Origin: Hydrogenophaga sp. Root209
Lineage (GTDB): Bacteria > Pseudomonadota > Gammaproteobacteria > Burkholderiales > Burkholderiaceae_C
DNA length: 64,000 bases
Reading direction: 5' to 3'
Assembly (NCBI RefSeq): GCF_001428625.1
Contig: NZ_LMIE01000034.1
Location: forward strand, 1 to 64,000
Shown here: positions 46,408 to 54,988 of the stretch, piece by piece
Layout: every line of letters begins with the position of its first letter
Position numbering within the stretch: the stretch's first letter is position 1
The notes under the pieces: model-generated
Databases searched by the model: none
Told to the model about the DNA's origin: nothing
Seen by the model: the letters and a program-made list of their open reading frames with translations, nothing else
Program-made: the position numbers and the translations under genes

Positions 46408-47199
46408 ATGGAATTCAAGGACATCCTCTACGAAGAACTCGACTCGGTGGCCTACATCGCGATCAACCGCCCCGAAGTGATGAATGCGTTTCGCGGCCAG
46501 ACCGTCGAGGAACTGCTGCAGGCATTCATGAAAGCAGGCTGGGACAAGCGAATCGCCGCCATTGTGCTCACCGGGACGGGTGACCGTGCTTTCTGCACCG
46601 GCGGCGATCAGTCGGCTCATGCCGGCCAGTACGACGGCCGGGGCACCATCGGTATCCCGGTGGAAGAGTTTCACAGCGCCATTCGTGACGTGCCCAAGCC
46701 CGTGATCGCCCGCGTGCAGGGTTACGCCATTGGCGGCGGCAATGTCCTAGCCACCTTGTGCGACATGACCATTGCCTCGGAAAAGGCCGTGTTTGGCCAA
46801 GTCGGCCCGAAAGTAGGCTCGGTCGACCCTGGCTGGGGCACAGCTTACCTGAGCCATGTGGTTGGCGAAAAGAAAGCCCGCGAGATCTGGTACATGTGCC
46901 GCCGCTACAGTGCACAGGAGGCCTTGGCCATGGGTCTGTGCAACACCGTCGTGCCCCACGACCAGCTCGACGCCGAAGTCGCCCGCTGGTGCAAGGAAAT
47001 TGTCGAAAAAAGTCCGACGGCTCTGGCGATCGCGAAACGTTCGTTCAATGCATCCACCGAGCACATTCGCGGGATCGGCAGCCTGGGACTTCAAGCGCTG
47101 AGCCTGTACTACGACACGGCAGAGTCCAAAGAAGGCGTGAGCGCTTTCCTGGAAAAACGCCGGCCTGATTTCAGGCAGTGGGCGAATGGTCGCAAGTGA
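46408..47199 (+). CDS. badI: 2-oxocyclohexanecarboxyl-CoA hydrolase-like ring-opening enzyme (BadI type)
   Basis: A 263-residue crotonase of the MenB/BadI branch. FCTGGDQS, YDGRGTIG, VIARVQGYAIGGGN and FGQVGPKVGSVDPGWG are the marks of BadI, which opens the ring of 2-oxocyclohexanecarboxyl-CoA by water addition (reverse Dieckmann) to give pimeloyl-CoA. Glutamates of classical hydratases are absent and the Asp140 of SVDPG aligns with the conserved Asp of MenB. AAGGA precedes the ATG. Together with the BadH-like gene 59 bp before it, this is the strongest evidence in the window for alicyclic ring cleavage. Confidence 0.88.
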   Translation: MEFKDILYEELDSVAYIAINRPEVMNAFRGQTVEELLQAFMKAGWDKRIAAIVLTGTGDRAFCTGGDQSAHAGQYDGRGTIGIPVEEFHSAIRDVPKPVIARVQGYAIGGGNVLATLCDMTIASEKAVFGQVGPKVGSVDPGWGTAYLSHVVGEKKAREIWYMCRRYSAQEALAMGLCNTVVPHDQLDAEVARWCKEIVEKSPTALAIAKRSFNASTEHIRGIGSLGLQALSLYYDTAESKEGVSAFLEKRRPDFRQWANGRK

Positions 47200-47270
47200 G
47201 CAACCCCGCGCGACGAGACGTTGCTCAAGGCCGCCCCTTCGACCAAAGCTAGGTTTGATACGATTCGAAA

Positions 47271-47285
47271 TTTGGATCTACCAAA
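47271..47285. promoter_or_regulatory. Small palindrome before the TetR gene
   Basis: Arms TTTGG and CCAAA separated by ATCTA, 8 bp before the TetR start codon. It could be an autoregulatory site or overlap the ribosome-binding region. It does not match the CTAACTA-NN-GTTAG palindromes, although its ATCTA centre shares a few letters. Confidence 0.35.
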
Positions 47286-47292
47286 CGGTCAA

Positions 47293-47925
47293 ATGATGTC
47301 AAATACAGACGCAAAACCCAGCAAAAATGAGGTGGATGGTCCCGCCACACGCGAACGCGTGCTGCTCGAAGCTGCAAGGCTATTCAGGCATCATGGTTAT
47401 GCAGCAACTACTTTGCGCGAGGTTGCGGATGCTGCCGGCGTCAAAGCCGGCAGTATCTACTATCACTTCGAATCGAAAGAGCAGATCCTGGGCGAGGTAT
47501 TGGACAAAGGCATCACCATCGTCGCAGATGCCGTACGCACCCGTGTTGCGGCTCTTCCCGAAAGTGCACCCTGGCGAGATCGAATCGCCGCTGGCATTGA
47601 AGGCCATCTCTGGGGAATGCTGCATTATGGCGACTTCACGTCAGCCAACATCCGCATCTACGGCCAAATCCCGACCAGCGCAAAAAATCGCCACCGGGTC
47701 GTGCGGCGGGCTTACGCAGACTATTGGGATCAGCTTCTCGAATCAGCGCTCGCCAGTGGCGAATTGCGCGACGACACCAGCACGGCCATGATTCGGCTTT
47801 TCGTGATTGGGGCATTGAACTGGACCGTCGAATGGTACAACCCCCAACGCGGCTCTTTTCGTGACTTCTCGCGTCAAATAACGGGGATCGTGTTCGATGG
47901 AATTCTCACGCATGACAAAGCATAG
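47293..47925 (+). CDS. TetR-family transcriptional regulator
   Basis: A 210-residue repressor of the TetR family. The N-terminal helix-turn-helix runs about residues 38-60 (ATTLREVADAAGVKAGSIYYHF), here named in pieces: TTLREVADAAG and SIYYHFESKEQIL. The C-terminal part ends with a helix around WTVEWYNPQRG seen in regulators of fatty-acid and acyl-CoA genes. Start is one of two adjacent ATGs (47293 or 47296). It is the only regulator gene in the window and is the natural candidate to bind the palindromic sites A, B and C with an acyl-CoA as inducer; that link is inference. Confidence 0.88.
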   Translation: MMSNTDAKPSKNEVDGPATRERVLLEAARLFRHHGYAATTLREVADAAGVKAGSIYYHFESKEQILGEVLDKGITIVADAVRTRVAALPESAPWRDRIAAGIEGHLWGMLHYGDFTSANIRIYGQIPTSAKNRHRVVRRAYADYWDQLLESALASGELRDDTSTAMIRLFVIGALNWTVEWYNPQRGSFRDFSRQITGIVFDGILTHDKA

Positions 47926-48069
47926 TCGCGATGCATTGCCGGCAACTTCAACAAGCCGGGCCGAGAAACTGACAGCAATAGTCCACATGTCGCCTACATT
48001 GCGCAGTGGCACGCTGACCGGCTGCGTCTGGGGACTCCCAAATTGGACAACCCGCCGCAGGAGCAGCAA

Positions 48070-48579
48070 ATGACCATCAAAGAAGGCTGGCGCGGCCGAT
48101 TCTATGAAGACTTCGAGGTCGGCGACGAGTATCGGCATGGCCTCGGTCGCACACTGACCCAGAACGACAACATCTGGTTCACGTTGCTGACGCAAAACAC
48201 GGCTCCGCTGCACTTCGATGCCCACTACGCCGCGCAGACGGAGTTCGGCCGTCCGCTCATCAATTCCTGCCTCACGCTGGCCCTCGTGACGGGGCAGACG
48301 GTGAGCGATGTCTCGCAAAACGTCATGGCCAACCTGGGGTGGGACGAAGTTCGACTTCCGAATCCGGTGTTTGAAGGCGACACGCTCTATTCACGTTCCA
48401 CGGTGCTGGACAGGCGCGAGTCGCGGTCGCGAACCAATGTCGGCGTCGTCACGGTGCGCACCGAAGGCTATAACCAGAGCGGCGTCATTGTCTGCACCTT
48501 CAAACGCACGGTGATGGTCTACAAACGTGACGGCGCACCGCGCACCGCACCGCCGCTGCCGGTCGACAACCGACCCTGA
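48070..48579 (+). CDS. MaoC-like hydratase, mesaconyl-CoA hydratase type
   Basis: A 169-residue MaoC-type hot-dog protein. Its YEDFEVGDEYRHGLGRTLTQND start, TQNTAPLHFDAHYA (His and Asp of the site), TEFGRPLINSCL and EGDTLYSRSTVLD segments resemble the mesaconyl-CoA / beta-methylmalyl-CoA hydratase group, which handles methyl-branched C5 acyl-CoAs. The ATG at 48070 has AGGAG 6-7 bases upstream. It lies 144 bp after the TetR gene and 60 bp before ETF-QO. A role on a branched enoyl-CoA fits the window, but the exact substrate is not settled. Confidence 0.82.
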   Translation: MTIKEGWRGRFYEDFEVGDEYRHGLGRTLTQNDNIWFTLLTQNTAPLHFDAHYAAQTEFGRPLINSCLTLALVTGQTVSDVSQNVMANLGWDEVRLPNPVFEGDTLYSRSTVLDRRESRSRTNVGVVTVRTEGYNQSGVIVCTFKRTVMVYKRDGAPRTAPPLPVDNRP

Positions 48580-48639
48580 CCCCCCCCTTTTTTTCGTCAA
48601 CTTCGGCCCCAGGGTCGCCACCTTTTTGACCCTCTCCGC

Positions 48640-50325
48640 ATGAAGCCCACCTCCCTGCTCGACCAATACGGTCCCCGCGAAGCGATGGAGTATGACGTGG
48701 TGGTGGTGGGCGCCGGCCCCGGAGGTTTGGCCACGGCCATCCACCTCAAGCAGCTCGCGGCTGAAAAGGGCGAGGACGTCTCGGTGGTGCTGCTGGAAAA
48801 AGGCTCCGCGCCCGGCGCTCACATTCTTTCCGGCGCGGTCATGGACCCAATCGCACTGAACGAACTATTCCCCAACTGGAAGGATCTGGGCGCACCGCTG
48901 AACCAACCCGTTACCGGCGACGACGTGCTTTTCCTGAGCGAAACCGGTGCCAGGCGCACACCCAACTTCCTGGTGCCCGACTGCTTCCACAACGAGGGCA
49001 ACTACGTCATCAGCCTGGGCGCCCTGACCCAATGGCTGGGCGAGCAGGCTGAAGGCTTGGGCGTGGAAATCTTCCCGGGCTTCACAGCCACCGAGGTTCT
49101 GTACGACGACAACGATTCGGTCAAAGGAGTAGCTACCGGCAACCTTGGCATTGGCAAGGACGGCCTGCCGCACGACGGCTTCCAGCTCGGCATGGAGTTG
49201 CATGCCAAATACACCATCTTTGCCGAAGGCGCGCGCGGCCACCTGGGCAAGCAACTCATCGCTAAATACAAGCTTGACGAAGGCCGCGATCCGCAAAGCC
49301 ATGCCATCGGCATCAAGGAACTTTGGGAGATCGACCCGACCCGCGCCCAACCCGGCCGTGTGGTACACACGGCCGGCTGGCCAATGGACACCCAGACCTA
49401 CGGCGGCGGTTTTCTCTACCACTTGGAAGGAAACAAGGTCACGCTTGGCTTCGTCACCGGGCTCGACTACAAGAACCCATGGCTCAGCCCCTTTGAGGAA
49501 ATGCAGCGCTGGAAGGCCCACCCCGCCATTCGCGCCCACATCGAAGGCGGCAAGCGCATCGGCTACGGCGCGCGCGCCATCACCGCCGGTGGCCTGCTCA
49601 GCCTGCCCAAGACCGTGTTCCCGGGCGGCGCGCTGATCGGCTGTGATGCCGGCTACCTGAACGCCGCACGCATCAAAGGCAGCCACGCCGCCATCAAGAG
49701 CGGCATGCTGGCCGCCGAAGCCGCGTTTGAAGCCCTGGCCGCCGGACGCAGCGGCGACGAACTCAGCGCCTACCCCGCTGCGTTCGAAAACAGCTGGCTG
49801 CACACCGAACTCGACCAGTCGCGCAACTTCAAACAGTGGTTCAAGAAGGGCAGCCTCGTCGGAGCCCTGATGACCGGCATTGAACAGTGGCTGCTGCCCA
49901 GGCTTGGCATCAAGCGTCCGCCCTGGACGATCCACCGCACCCAGGCCGACCACGCCAGCCTGCGCCCGGCCGCCGAGATGCCGCAGATCAGCTACCCCAA
50001 GCCCGACGGCAAGCTCACCTTCGACCGGCTCTCCAGCGTGTTCGTCAGCAACACCAACCACGAAGAAAACCAGCCCGCGCACCTGACGCTCAAGGACGCC
50101 AGCGTGCCGGTGCAGATCAATCTGGCGAAATACGCCGGCCCCGAGAGCCGTTACTGCCCGGCCGGCGTTTACGAATTCGTAAAGAACGACGACGGCTCGG
50201 ACCGGCTGCAGATCAACGCGCAGAACTGCGTGCACTGCAAAACCTGCGACATCAAGGATCCGACGCAGAACATCGTCTGGGTGACGCCCGAAGGCGGCGG
50301 CGGGCCGAACTACGCGGGAATGTAG
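48640..50325 (+). CDS. Electron transfer flavoprotein-ubiquinone oxidoreductase
   Basis: A 561-residue ETF-QO that takes electrons from ETF, and so from the acyl-CoA dehydrogenases, to the quinone pool at the inner membrane. The FAD site is VVVGAGPGGLATAIHL (residues about 20-35); the C-terminal 4Fe-4S cluster uses Cys506 (YCPAGVYEF), 530, 533 and 536 (NCVHCKTCDIKDP). Full family length. No etfA/etfB genes are in the window, so ETF itself must come from elsewhere. Seven dehydrogenases nearby explain why the gene sits here. An IS30 remnant begins just beyond its stop. Confidence 0.95.
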   Translation: MKPTSLLDQYGPREAMEYDVVVVGAGPGGLATAIHLKQLAAEKGEDVSVVLLEKGSAPGAHILSGAVMDPIALNELFPNWKDLGAPLNQPVTGDDVLFLSETGARRTPNFLVPDCFHNEGNYVISLGALTQWLGEQAEGLGVEIFPGFTATEVLYDDNDSVKGVATGNLGIGKDGLPHDGFQLGMELHAKYTIFAEGARGHLGKQLIAKYKLDEGRDPQSHAIGIKELWEIDPTRAQPGRVVHTAGWPMDTQTYGGGFLYHLEGNKVTLGFVTGLDYKNPWLSPFEEMQRWKAHPAIRAHIEGGKRIGYGARAITAGGLLSLPKTVFPGGALIGCDAGYLNAARIKGSHAAIKSGMLAAEAAFEALAAGRSGDELSAYPAAFENSWLHTELDQSRNFKQWFKKGSLVGALMTGIEQWLLPRLGIKRPPWTIHRTQADHASLRPAAEMPQISYPKPDGKLTFDRLSSVFVSNTNHEENQPAHLTLKDASVPVQINLAKYAGPESRYCPAGVYEFVKNDDGSDRLQINAQNCVHCKTCDIKDPTQNIVWVTPEGGGGPNYAGM

Positions 50326-50342
50326 CCGAGAGTGATTCAAAT

Positions 50343-50914
50343 CTAAAGTGCAATACCCTGGGTTTCAATGAACGAGGGTGGGTGTTGCGTGCTATTGAGC
50401 AGGAGGTCCCGATAGACTGCCAGAGGGGGATCGTGCGCCCTACCCCTTCCAGGGCGGGTTGTTGATCTGATCGGCAATCGCATCGAGCTGCTCCTGGCTG
50501 TACCCTGAGAGGTCCGAGCCCTTGGGCTGGTACTGGCGCACCAGCTCGTTGGAGTTCTCGTTAGAGCCTCGCTGCCAAGGGCTGTGGGGGTAACAGAAGT
50601 ACACCGCAATGTCCGTGCGTCGGCTCAGTTCCCTGCGCATCGCCTTCTCCCGGCACTGGTCGTACGTCATGCTCTGGCACATAGGCTCAGCGAGCCTCAG
50701 CAGCTTGTCAGAAAAGGCCTGCAGGACATTGACCGCGCTGGCGGGCTTGAACCCGTGCAGCTTGATGAGCATGAGCAGCCCGACTGGTGCACTCCACCAG
50801 GGTGCCCACCGCGCTGGCGTTCGCAGCACCCTTGATCAGGTCACCCTCCCCGTGCCCGGGCAACTGCCGGTCTTCAATCTCGGGCGGACGCACATGGATG
50901 CTCACCATGTCCAT
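50343..50914 (-). pseudogene. IS30-family transposase remnant, frameshifted and 5'-truncated
   Basis: The C-terminal half of an IS30 transposase read in three frames on the - strand. [15 protein letters not shown] and [10 protein letters not shown] lie at 50910-50790; the frame then changes to [43 protein letters not shown] and SQEQLDAIADQINN; after a stop at 50440 the normal end (LAVYRDLLLNSTQH) continues in another frame to 50343. The DDE catalytic Asp (WEGD, here GEGD) and the final Glu (GSNEN) are still visible. The N-terminal DNA-binding half is missing, cut at the palindromic repeat that starts at 50915. Confidence 0.85.
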
Positions 50915-51009
50915 CTATTGTTCCGGCCCTTTGAAGTCGCGAGTCGTGGACCGACTGCCACAGGCAAACGATCCACGAAAGTTCAAAATTCATGGGGCCG
51001 GAGCAATAG
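50915..51009. repeat. 95-bp palindromic (MITE-like) repeat, copy 2
   Basis: Second copy of the element at 3900-3994. Ends: CTATTGTTCCGGCCC on the left, and the reverse complement of the right end is CTATTGCTCCGGCCC (14 of 15 match), better kept than in copy 1. An inner stem TCGTGGACCG with CGATCCACGA can also form. It abuts the broken end of the IS30 transposase remnant. It carries no open frame of its own that I would call a gene. Confidence 0.78.
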
Positions 51010-51538
51010 TATCTGAGCTCTTCGGCCTTTTCCTTTGTTGCGAGGTAGTCGTTTGCGCTTGGGTGGGCTGCTTTGCATCTGCGGACCGTACTCGGGGGCA
51101 GGTGTTGCACTTCAGTCTTGAATCCGCTGACGGTGAATCACCGGCATTCATGCTGAAGCGAACCTGGCCAGAAGTTCCCGCCCGCACTCGCACCCGGACT
51201 TGATGGCACCTGCATAGGGATTTCCCGAGTTGAAGCCAGACTAACTACCGTTAGATTAACGCCATGCAAACAAGGCATCGCGCCTACCGAACGGCAAGGC
51301 ACATGGCAGGCACGCTGCCCAACACGGCCAACACGAGACAACCTTTGAGAAAATTAACTGCCCCCTCGAACGGCACCCTGGCAACCAGAGACCATGGTCG
51401 CGCCCATGCACCCGGCCCATCCGAGCCGAAGGTCTGCACGACTGCGGCTGCCATCCTGGCGCACCCCTCCACTACGCTCGACCGGCAAACCCGTTCAATG
51501 GTTAAGTCGCCGCAGCACAGCGCAAGTAGCGGCCTGTC
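51010..51538. other. Non-coding stretch with operator C
   Basis: About 530 bp without a convincing gene. On the - strand a short frame (51110 down to the repeat) reads HLPPSTVRRCKAAHPSAN and then runs into the palindromic repeat; it could be a fragment of a mobile-element gene cut by that repeat, but I do not recognise it. Operator C is at 51241-51254. The rest, up to the ATPase start at 51539, would be a long 5' leader if transcription starts near the operator. Confidence 0.4.
51241..51254. promoter_or_regulatory. Palindromic operator, site C
   Basis: Arms CTAAC and GTTAG separated by TACC, followed by AT as in site B. It has the same core CTAACTA-NN-GTTAG as sites A and B and stands 285 bp before the first gene of importer 2. 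The outer arms are less complete than in site B. Confidence 0.55.
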
Positions 51539-52330
51539 ATGCTGAATCTCACCAATGTCCAGATCGTTTACGACAACACCATCGAGGCGGTGCGAGAGGT
51601 CTCATTGGCCGTCGGCAAAGGTCGCATAGTCGCCCTGCTCGGTTCCAACGGGGCCGGGAAATCAACCACGCTCAAAGGCATTTCGGGCGTTCTGTATCCG
51701 GAAGACGGTGAGATCAAGGGTGGCCAGATCACGTTTGAAAACCGCCAGCTGACCGGCCTGGCGCCGGACGAAATCGTGCGCGCCGGCGTGGTCATGGTGC
51801 CCGAGGGGCGCCGCCTGTTCGACCAGTTGACGGTCGAGGAAAACCTCGTGATGGGCGGCTACACACGCAGTCTGACCGACGCCAGGCGCCAGATGGAGAT
51901 GGTGTATGGGCTGTTCCCGCGTCTGGTGCAAAAACGCAGCACGGTGTCGGGCTACCTGTCGGGCGGCGAACAGCAGATGGTGGCCATCGGCCGCGCGCTG
52001 ATGTCGTCCCCGAAACTGCTGATGCTCGACGAGCCCACGCTCGGTCTGGCGCCACAGATCAGCGAAGAGATTTTCGACATCATCACCCGCCTGTGCCGCC
52101 AGGAAGGCATGGGCATTCTCCTGGTGGAGCAGAACGCACAGATGGCGCTGGCCATTGCCGACTATGGCTACATCATGGAAAACGGCCGCGTGGTGCTCGA
52201 CGGTGAGGCCGACAAGATGCTGCGCAACGACGACGTGCGCGAGTTCTACCTAGGCTTCGGCGAAGGTGGATCGCGCAAGAACATGCGCGAGGTGAAGCAT
52301 TACAAGCGGCGCAAACGCTGGCTGTCCTGA
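51539..52330 (+). CDS. ABC transporter ATPase, LivF-like (importer 2)
   Basis: A 263-residue ATPase of the LivF type. Walker A GSNGAGKST, signature LSGGEQQM, Walker B LLMLDEPTLGLAP and H-loop region ILLVEQNA are intact. The tail HYKRRKRWLS matches that of the importer 1 LivF. In this operon the LivF gene comes first, whereas in importer 1 it comes last among the transporter core genes. It is followed 10 bp later by the LivG-like gene. No strong ribosome site is seen before the ATG. Confidence 0.92.
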   Translation: MLNLTNVQIVYDNTIEAVREVSLAVGKGRIVALLGSNGAGKSTTLKGISGVLYPEDGEIKGGQITFENRQLTGLAPDEIVRAGVVMVPEGRRLFDQLTVEENLVMGGYTRSLTDARRQMEMVYGLFPRLVQKRSTVSGYLSGGEQQMVAIGRALMSSPKLLMLDEPTLGLAPQISEEIFDIITRLCRQEGMGILLVEQNAQMALAIADYGYIMENGRVVLDGEADKMLRNDDVREFYLGFGEGGSRKNMREVKHYKRRKRWLS

Positions 52331-52340
52331 GAAAAAAAAC

Positions 52341-53123
52341 ATGAACGACACATTGTTAAGGGTCGAAACCCTGTCCAAGCGCTTCGGCGGCGTCGAAGCC
52401 GTTGCCGGTGTCAGTTTTCACGTTCGGCGCGGTGAAATCTATTCCCTGATCGGCCCCAACGGGGCCGGCAAGACGACCACCTTCAACATGATCAGCGGCG
52501 TCGTCAAGCCCAGCAGCGGCACCGTGCATTTCGATGGCAGCGACATCACCGGCATGCCGGCACACCGCCTGGCCGCCATCGGCATCGGTCGGACCTTCCA
52601 GAATCTGGCGGTGTTCAAACATGCCAGCGTGGTGGACAACCTGCTGGTCGGCCGCCACTGCCACATGGCCACCAACGTGCTGGATGCCTCGTGGTTCTTC
52701 GGACGGGCGCGGCGCGAGGAGCTCGAACACCGTCGCAAGGTGGAAGAGATCATCGATTTTCTCGAAATCGAGGAAATTCGCGACATGCCGGTGGGCACCC
52801 TGTCCTATGGCCTGCAAAAGCGGGTCGAGTTGGGACGCGCACTGGCCACCGAGCCCAAGTTGCTGCTGCTGGACGAAATGGTGTCGGGCATGAACAGCGA
52901 GGAGACCGAAGACATTGCCCGCTTCGTGCTGGACATCCGCGACGAACTCGGCATTTCGGTCCTCATGGTCGAGCATGACATGGGCATCGTGATGGACATC
53001 TCCGACCGCGTCTGCGTGCTCAACTTCGGCCGCAAGATCGGCGAGGGCACGCCGGCCGAGATATCGGCCAACCCGGCCGTGATCGACGCCTACCTGGGCA
53101 GCAAAACCAAGGAGGCCGCGTGA
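52341..53123 (+). CDS. ABC transporter ATPase, LivG-like (importer 2)
   Basis: A 260-residue ATPase of the LivG type: Walker A GPNGAGKTT, RTFQNLAVF, the family signature form GTLSYGLQKRVELGRAL and Walker B LLLLDEMVSGM. In Walker B the usual D-E-P reads D-E-M, a small change next to the catalytic Glu. The end VIDAYLGSKTKEAA is typical of LivG. The synthetase gene begins within its last codons (GTGA overlap). It resembles the importer 1 LivG in the long insert around KVEEIIDFL. Confidence 0.92.
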   Translation: MNDTLLRVETLSKRFGGVEAVAGVSFHVRRGEIYSLIGPNGAGKTTTFNMISGVVKPSSGTVHFDGSDITGMPAHRLAAIGIGRTFQNLAVFKHASVVDNLLVGRHCHMATNVLDASWFFGRARREELEHRRKVEEIIDFLEIEEIRDMPVGTLSYGLQKRVELGRALATEPKLLLLDEMVSGMNSEETEDIARFVLDIRDELGISVLMVEHDMGIVMDISDRVCVLNFGRKIGEGTPAEISANPAVIDAYLGSKTKEAA

Positions 53124-54988
53124 TCGACAACCTGGACGCGTTACTGCGCGACGGCAACACCACATTCCCCAAGCTGCTCCAGCACTGGGCACAGCGCTTT
53201 CCGGATGCGCTCGCGTTTCGCGAGAAAGATTACGGCATCTGGAACCGGATGACCTGGCAGCACTATTTCGAAACGGCGCGCCGCTTCGCCCTCGGTCTCA
53301 AGTCTCTGGGCTTCGACAAGGGCGACCGGCTGGCGATTGCCAGCGAGGACAGTCCGCAGTGGATGTTCACCGACCTGGCCACGCAAGCCATCGGCGGTGT
53401 CGTGGTGGGCATCTACCCCACCAACCCGTGGCCGGAACTGCAGTACATCGTGCACCACTCGAACAGCAAGTTCGTGGTCTGCGGCGATCAGGAACAGGTC
53501 GACAAGGTGCTCGACGCCATGGCCAAGCACGACACCGGCCTGCCCGACCTGGTGAAGATCATCTGCGTCGACATGAAGGGGATGCGCGGCTACAAACACG
53601 ACAAGCTGATGTCGTTCGAGGACGTGCTTGAGCTAGGAGACCAAAACGCCGCGGCATCGCCCCAGCACGCGAGCGCCTTTGATCGTGCCATCGAGGACAC
53701 CCAGCCCGATGACACCTGCATGCTGGTCTACACCTCGGGCACCACCGGGCCGCCCAAGGGCGCGATGCTGTCGCACCGCAACCTGATCGTCACCGTTGAC
53801 AAGCTCAAAACCCATTTCAAGCTCGACCGGCACAACTACGAAGTGGTCTGCTACCTGCCGTTGTGCCACGTGGCCGAGCGTGCCTTCTCGACGGTCATGC
53901 ACCTGCTCACCGGTGGCGTGGTCAATTACGCCGAATCGATCGACACGGTAGCCGTCAATCTGCGCGAGATCGCACCCACGGTGTTTTTGGGCGTGCCGCG
54001 CATCTGGGAGAAGCTGCAGCAAGGCATTTTGATCCGCATGCAGGACGCCTCGCGCTTTCAGCGCTGGGCTTTCCAGCGCTGCTTCGATGCCGGGCGCCGT
54101 CTGTTCGAAAAGGTCGAGGCGCAAGGGGGCCAGCGCAGTCTGTCGGATCGCCTGCACTTCTTCGTTCTGTGGTTGCTGATGTTTCGCAATCTGCAGAAAT
54201 TCGTCGGCCTGGACCGCATGCAGTGCGGCTTCTGTGGCGGCGCCAGCGTCTCGCCCGAGGTACTGAAGTTCTTCCGCATCCTCGGCATTCCGGTGTACCA
54301 GGTCTACGGCATGACCGAGTCCGGCGGGGTGATCTTCTTCCAGCATGAAAAAGCGATCAAACTGGGCGCCACCGGCCTGCCCATCGACGGCCTGAACTGG
54401 AAGATCGCGGAGGACGGCGAGCTCGTCGTCAAGCACCCCGCCGTGTTCAAGGGCTACATCCACGACGAAGGCGCCACCGCCAAGACCGTGGTGGACGGCT
54501 GGCTGCACACGGGCGACATCGTGGCGCTGGCTGACAACGGCGAGCTGATGATCGTTGACCGCAAGAAGGCCATCATCATCACCAGCGGCGGCAAGAACAT
54601 CGCGCCCTCGGAGATCGAAAACGCGCTCAAGGACAGCCTGTATGTGCGCGAGGCGATCATCCTGGGCGACGGACGCCACTATTTGGCGGCGCTGATCCAG
54701 GTCGACTACGAAACGGTCGGCAAGTGGGCACAAGAACGCAAACTGGCCTACACCACCTACAAGAGCCTGGCCGCGCTGCCCGAGGTGCGCGAACTGATCG
54801 ACGAGGACGTCAAGCGTGTGAACAAGCTGTTTGCCCGGGTCGAGAACATCCGCAAGTTCCTGATCCTGGAAAAAGAACTCGACCACGACGACGGCGAACT
54901 CACCGCCACCCAGAAGGTGCGCCGCAACGTCATCGAAAAAACCTTCGCGAAAGAGATCGCGATCATCTACGGCGCAGGAGCGGGCTGA
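53120..54988 (+). CDS. AMP-dependent acyl-CoA synthetase, long-chain type, in importer 2 operon
   Basis: A 622-residue synthetase of the same group as that at 37794. Phosphate loop YTSGTTGPPKGAMLSH, A5 YGMTESGG, A7/A8 WLHTGDIV and VDRKKAIIITSGGKNIAP. It starts with GTG overlapping the ATPase stop by 4 bp; the gene order and EKDYGIWNRMTW N-terminus support this start. Its stop overlaps the LivH start by one base (TGATG). Together with importer 2 it would activate the imported acid. It differs enough from the other synthetase to suggest a different acid. Confidence 0.9.
   Translation: MIDNLDALLRDGNTTFPKLLQHWAQRFPDALAFREKDYGIWNRMTWQHYFETARRFALGLKSLGFDKGDRLAIASEDSPQWMFTDLATQAIGGVVVGIYPTNPWPELQYIVHHSNSKFVVCGDQEQVDKVLDAMAKHDTGLPDLVKIICVDMKGMRGYKHDKLMSFEDVLELGDQNAAASPQHASAFDRAIEDTQPDDTCMLVYTSGTTGPPKGAMLSHRNLIVTVDKLKTHFKLDRHNYEVVCYLPLCHVAERAFSTVMHLLTGGVVNYAESIDTVAVNLREIAPTVFLGVPRIWEKLQQGILIRMQDASRFQRWAFQRCFDAGRRLFEKVEAQGGQRSLSDRLHFFVLWLLMFRNLQKFVGLDRMQCGFCGGASVSPEVLKFFRILGIPVYQVYGMTESGGVIFFQHEKAIKLGATGLPIDGLNWKIAEDGELVVKHPAVFKGYIHDEGATAKTVVDGWLHTGDIVALADNGELMIVDRKKAIIITSGGKNIAPSEIENALKDSLYVREAIILGDGRHYLAALIQVDYETVGKWAQERKLAYTTYKSLAALPEVRELIDEDVKRVNKLFARVENIRKFLILEKELDHDDGELTATQKVRRNVIEKTFAKEIAIIYGAGAG

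Noticed and set aside
51264-51545. A 93-codon + strand frame before importer 2
   Set aside because: Low-complexity composition, no ribosome site and overlap with the ATPase start; it starts just after operator C and is more likely leader DNA.
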